DNA of 5,543 bases from Candidatus Poribacteria bacterium (GTDB taxonomy: Bacteria > Abyssobacteria > SURF-5). Each line of letters begins with the position of its first letter. Positions within the stretch are counted from its first letter, which is position 1. The position numbers and the translations under genes are program-made. Under the pieces are notes generated by a model. That model ran no database searches, had not been told where the DNA came from, and saw only the letters and a program-made list of their open reading frames with translations. This document shows positions 1-3,800 of this stretch, in pieces. The stretch covers positions 1 through 5,543 of the forward strand of contig JACRIR010000186.1 of assembly GCA_016215705.1 (NCBI GenBank), in the 5' to 3' direction.

Positions 1-178
1 AACGTGGTTTCATCAAGAGGTGTTGGATGAGATTCTCGAAGAACGAATACCGCCGCGCAAGTACCGGCATATTCCCAGGGCTGTCAAACGTCGCGTGTCA
101 CCATTCCCCGCTCGGCCCAAGAATTATCAGAGCGGCAGAGCAAGCGGCAGGAAACCAAACGTAGCAATGCTTAAGTGA
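1..178 (+). CDS. C-terminal fragment of an IS4-like DDE transposase (5' end outside window)
   Basis: An open frame enters at the left edge (first full codon at base 2) and stops with TGA at 176-178, giving 58 residues. The protein runs L-D-E-I-L-E-E-R-I-P-P-R, then R-A-V-K-R-R-V-S-P-F-P-A-R-P-K, then a basic low-complexity tail. From memory, IS4-type transposases end in a similar way, with LDEI..ERLPPR followed by a P-R-V-V-K-R-K-M-S-type motif and a basic tail after the catalytic DDE domain. The catalytic residues would lie upstream of the window and cannot be checked. The gene converges on the HEAT-repeat gene, with 53 bases between the two stop codons, and a candidate element end lies in that gap. 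Whether the transposase is intact is unknown. The family assignment rests on the tail alone, so a different DDE family is possible. Confidence 0.6.
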   Translation, partial: TWFHQEVLDEILEERIPPRKYRHIPRAVKRRVSPFPARPKNYQSGRASGRKPNVAMLK

Positions 179-181
179 ACA

Positions 182-199
182 GTATTGAGGTCTGACCCC
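182..199. repeat. Candidate terminal repeat (right end) of the insertion sequence
   Basis: Directly after the transposase stop codon lies TATTGAGGTCTGACCCC with the odd-centred palindrome GGTCTGACC at 189-197. Read on the minus strand it begins GGGGTCAGACC, a type of sequence often seen at ends of transposase-bearing elements. Its position fits an element terminus: 4 bases after the transposase stop and about 32 bases before the end of the neighbouring gene. The matching left end is outside the window and no target-site duplication can be checked, so the exact boundary is not fixed. Confidence 0.4.
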
Positions 200-225
200 T
201 TCGTTTTCCAAAGGTGGCAGGGAGA

Positions 226-241
226 CGAGAATTACTTCTCG
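226..241 (-). terminator. Small hairpin across the stop codon of the HEAT-repeat gene (weak terminator candidate)
   Basis: On the minus strand CGAGAA-GTAA-TTCTCG forms a perfect 6-bp stem with a 4-base loop that holds the TAA stop (232-234). No run of T follows it (the next bases are TCTCCCTGCC), so it is not a classical intrinsic terminator. It could protect the mRNA 3' end or be chance. Confidence 0.2.
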
Positions 242-792
242 GGCAGAACACCACGCAGTTTCAGTTGATATCTTGCCCAACTCCGAACATCTCCCTCGGG
301 ATCATTCGTCATTTGTTTTAGTAGAGATATTGATTCGGTATTGCTAAGATGACCAAGATAATCAGCCACAGCCCAGCGGATTCTCTTATTTGGATGGTGC
401 GCCAATCTCATTATTGTTTTGAAGGGCTTATCACTTTTTGCAATACCCAGATCAAATATCGCTGTTGCCACTATCTCGTCATCCTTATTCTCTAGAAAAC
501 CAATAAAAAGACTTTCCGCTTCGTTCCTGTCTGATTCTATTAGGCCAAGCGCTGCTGCGTGTCTACTCTTTTCAGACGCGTCGACATTCTCATATGTGTG
601 AACCAATAACGGAATAATATGGGGCGAGATTGACTCGATTCTATCATTCGTTGCCAAAATCAACGGCCCACCAGTAGTATGATCTAATCTCCACAAATAG
701 ACGTAGTAAAGCGCAGGATATCTACCAATCCACAAAGCCGTGCCTACTGCAACAATAGCGCATAGCGCCAGTAAGATGTTGCGACTCTTCAT
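232..792 (-). CDS. Membrane-anchored HEAT-repeat protein, candidate immunity protein of the RHS toxin
   Basis: This gene encodes 186 residues. The N-terminus (MKSRN) is positive and is followed by one hydrophobic segment at about 6-22 with no convincing signal-peptidase site. I therefore expect a single anchor with the rest outside the cytoplasm. Residues about 74-180 form HEAT-like helical pairs. Their second helices show repeated patterns such as D-E-I-V-A-T-A-I-F-D-L-G (105-116), K-R-I-R-W-A-V-A-D-Y-L-G (136-147) and G-D-V-R-S-W-A-R-Y-Q-L (167-177). HEAT repeats are protein-binding scaffolds and are known among immunity proteins of polymorphic toxins. The gene starts 13 bases after the RHS stop codon, and the predicted location matches a peptidoglycan-directed toxin. 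I chose the ATG at 792 because it gives the anchor a normal N-terminus and has a spaced Shine-Dalgarno; the in-frame ATG at 897 lies inside the RHS gene and would add 35 unlikely residues. The gene is more AT-rich than the RHS core. The immunity role is inferred from context, not from a recognised family. Confidence 0.8.
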   Translation of the reverse strand: MKSRNILLALCAIVAVGTALWIGRYPALYYVYLWRLDHTTGGPLILATNDRIESISPHIIPLLVHTYENVDASEKSRHAAALGLIESDRNEAESLFIGFLENKDDEIVATAIFDLGIAKSDKPFKTIMRLAHHPNKRIRWAVADYLGHLSNTESISLLKQMTNDPEGDVRSWARYQLKLRGVLPEK

Positions 793-801
793 TTCCTTCA
801 A

Positions 802-807
802 TCCTTT
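802..807 (-). promoter_or_regulatory. Ribosome binding site of the HEAT-repeat gene, overlapping the RHS stop codon
   Basis: On the minus strand AAAGGA lies 9 bases before the ATG at 792 and overlaps the TAA stop (806-808) of the RHS gene. This spacing supports the chosen start and suggests translational coupling of toxin and downstream gene. A second purine run, GAAGGA at 794-799, is only 1 base from the ATG and is too close to be the main site. Confidence 0.6.
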
Positions 808-3800
808 AGGGCACTGGGTACTTGTCGGAGTCCGTGTACACGTAACGCCGTGCAATCGGCTCGCCTTTGAAACCCAATGCACTTGTGGTCCCTTCAATGG
901 TATTCTTCTTTAGACCAAAGTCCGCGTGCTGGTAGATCACTAGACCATTTCCAATGTGGAGCGCTGAATGGTGAGAGCCACCCTCTTTGTACCAAACAAT
1001 GATATCGCCCGGCTGAGCGTCCTCGATTGCAAAATTATCGAGCTTCGTCGCCTCGAAATACACGTCAGCCAAATCTTCAACAAGAGGATAATCGTAGCCG
1101 ATTTCAGGATGCACATCATCTGGATAATCCTTTGCATCTGGATCGCCCTCAATATGAGCAGCCGCAACAAATTCATTGCATCTATTCTTCTTCCCATACC
1201 ATCTGCCTTTCCAATCATCTTTATGGTTGTTATACTGATTTTCAGCCCAATCTACTCGATCCTGAGGAGTCAGGCCAAGTGGATCAATCCAGTTAACGGG
1301 ACCATTCCCAACATACGCATACAGATTCATCCCCCCCGCATACCCAATAGGGTCGCGAGTGATCCATCTGCGGACAACGGGTGAATAGAAGCGGTAGCCG
1401 AAGTAGGAGAGGCCTGTTTCTTGGTCATAAGGCTTGGTTGAGAATTTGAAAGGCTGGGATAAAGTGCCTATCCCGGACATGAGGTTGCCGAAGGCGTCAT
1501 AGGTGTATGCCGCCACCACTTCCTCTGAACCATTCAGCAAGGCAGTGACCTCGCCTTTTCCGTCGTAAAGATACGAATAATTCTGGCCGCCCTGCTTGAG
1601 GTCGAGCAACCCGCCAATGCCTCCGCCGAAATTCAATCCCCACGCATATTCCCTGACAACACTGTTGGCTCCATCGCGTTCTTGCAGCGGCAGGAAGCCG
1701 TCGAGGACAGGTCTGCTTTCTGACACCAAAACATCATTCTCGTATTTCTTCGTATTCGCCAAGAGGCTGTCGCCGCTATAAGAATACTCCGTCCTGTGGA
1801 CTGCGCCGCCACTGCCCGTGTACGTAAGAGTCTTTAGCCGATTCTCAGCGTCGTATTGAGCCGAAAACACGTATCCCTCCGGCGTATAGCCTTGCGTCAT
1901 GTTTCCGTCATCGTCATAGGTGAAAGCTTGCGATGGGTTAGTCGAACTCAGGAGTTGGTTGACGTTGTTGTAGTTGTACGTGATCAGTTCGTTCTGGAAC
2001 GACGTGATCGGGTTGCCGTTGGTTATGGTTTCGCTCGAACGCAGGTCAGGATGCGTTGCATCGCCGTAAGCATAGACAAACTTGTTTATAATATCCAACG
2101 GATTGGTCGAGTATAGGTTCGATATAGCCGTCAGGCGCTTCAAGGTGTCGTATTGATAGGTGGTAATACTGCCGTTGGGACGACTCATGGCTTGAACCAA
2201 CGGATTCGCGCCGGTGTAGCCATACGAATAGGTGTTTTGTCCAACCTGAATGCCTGTCAGCCTGTTGAAGTCGTCATAGTCGTAACCAATAGTTTGGCCG
2301 CCCTGCTGCTCCAACAAGTCCCTTCTGCCCAGATCGTCATAGTGATACGTCAAGGTATCGTCAGCCCATGGGCCGTCAACGCTCGTGACCCTGGAATTGG
2401 CGTCATAGGCATACTGATATGTTCCGACTCCGTCGGTTCTCCGTGTCGGGCGATTATAGTCGTCGTACTCGTATGTCACATCCGGCGTGGTATCGGAGTA
2501 ATCTATGCCCAGAAGGTTATGGTTCTGGTCGTAGGTATAGTCAATGGTTGTCCCTCTGGCATTGGTGTATTGGGCGAGAAGTCCGGCGCCATCATACGAA
2601 ACTGAGAGAGACGCATCGTCGGCGTAAGTCATTTTGACGGGGCGGTCATCCACGTCGTATTCGTAAGTTGTTGCATCGCTGTTGGGATCGATAAGCTCGA
2701 GGAGGTTCCCATTGGCGTCGTACACAAGCTTGACGGTCCCGCCGGGGCCGGTGATTTCTGTAAGGCGCTTGAGGGGATCGTAGGTGTAATTCGCGGTGCG
2801 TCCCGCACGATCGGTCAGGCTGTCCAGCATATGCGGACAGCAGTCAGAATAAGCGTAGCTTTCGAACCTTGCATCCGGCCAGGTAACCGTGGTGACGTTA
2901 TTCAGGTTGTTATACGCAAATGCGAGAGTGAGAGCCGTGGCATCGGTGTAAGTTTCGACCCGGCCTGTGGAATCATAGGTGAGGCCGGCAAGCGTCTGGT
3001 TCCCTCTTGTCACCTGATCGAGATAATGGGCAGGGCTGTAGACGTACTGAGTTACTATATTCCGTAAATCAATCGTATTCGTCTGAGTTTCTATCTGGCC
3101 GTATGTGTTGTAGGCAAAGCTTGTGGTGTTGCCAAGACGATCAGTTATTGAAGTAATATCATGGGCGCTATTGTAAGTGAGGCTTATTGTGCCGAGTCCG
3201 TTTGTGATTTCGAGCAGGTCCACGTCGTTGGGATAATACGTAATCGTCGTCGTTTTGCCTCTGGCATCGGTAATAGATGTAATCCCGTCCATAGAATTGT
3301 ACGCAACCGACCATGTGTGCCCATGCACGTCCTTGATACTGGTTCGGTCGCCGGTCACAGTGTCGTAGCCATAGTCAATGTGCCCGCCGTCCGGATAGAG
3401 AACTCTGCTGATCTCCGTCTGCCGACTCGTGCCTGTCCCGATAAAAGCGAAAGAATACATCGTCTTGGGGGTGTGTATGATGAAATTATTGATTGCATAG
3501 CTTTCCCATTCTATGTAATGCTTCGGACTCACGTACCATGCGTAGCCGGCGCCGCTGTAGTAATACTCCTCTTTTCCCCCCAAAGGATCGGTTACGGTGA
3601 TGCGATAGTTATAGTACATGAATTCCCCGGGAGGAGGATAGATGTCGCTGCTGAAGGGTGTGCCGTCCGACGGCTCCACGTAAAAGGTCCTCGTGCCGCG
3701 TTCATTCCCTATGCTTGCAAGATAGACGTCCTCATCATAGGTGAAGCTCGACCAGTAGCCTCCCATATCCGTGATTTTGGTCAAGTTGCGGTTTGCGTCA

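Noticed and set aside
98-280. Minus-strand open frame of 60 codons across the transposase end and intergenic gap
   Set aside because: It overlaps the transposase tail and the end of the HEAT gene in other frames, and the protein has no sensible features.
760-762. C11 of the HEAT protein as a lipoprotein cysteine
   Set aside because: The residue before it is Leu (L-L-A-L-C), not Gly/Ala/Ser, so there is no proper lipobox; a plain membrane anchor is more likely.
793-897. Longer start (ATG at 897) for the HEAT-repeat gene
   Set aside because: It would overlap the RHS gene by 92 bases, add 35 residues unlike a membrane-protein N-terminus, and ignore the well-spaced Shine-Dalgarno before 792.
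968-1384. Plus-strand open frame opposite the toxin tip, with a hydrophobic stretch
   Set aside because: It is antisense to the tip and core, which have strong motifs on the other strand; the hydrophobicity is a by-product of reversed acidic/polar codons and no ribosome binding site was seen.
2153-2605. Plus-strand open frame of 150 codons
   Set aside because: It is a shadow of the YD-repeat array, with no independent support.
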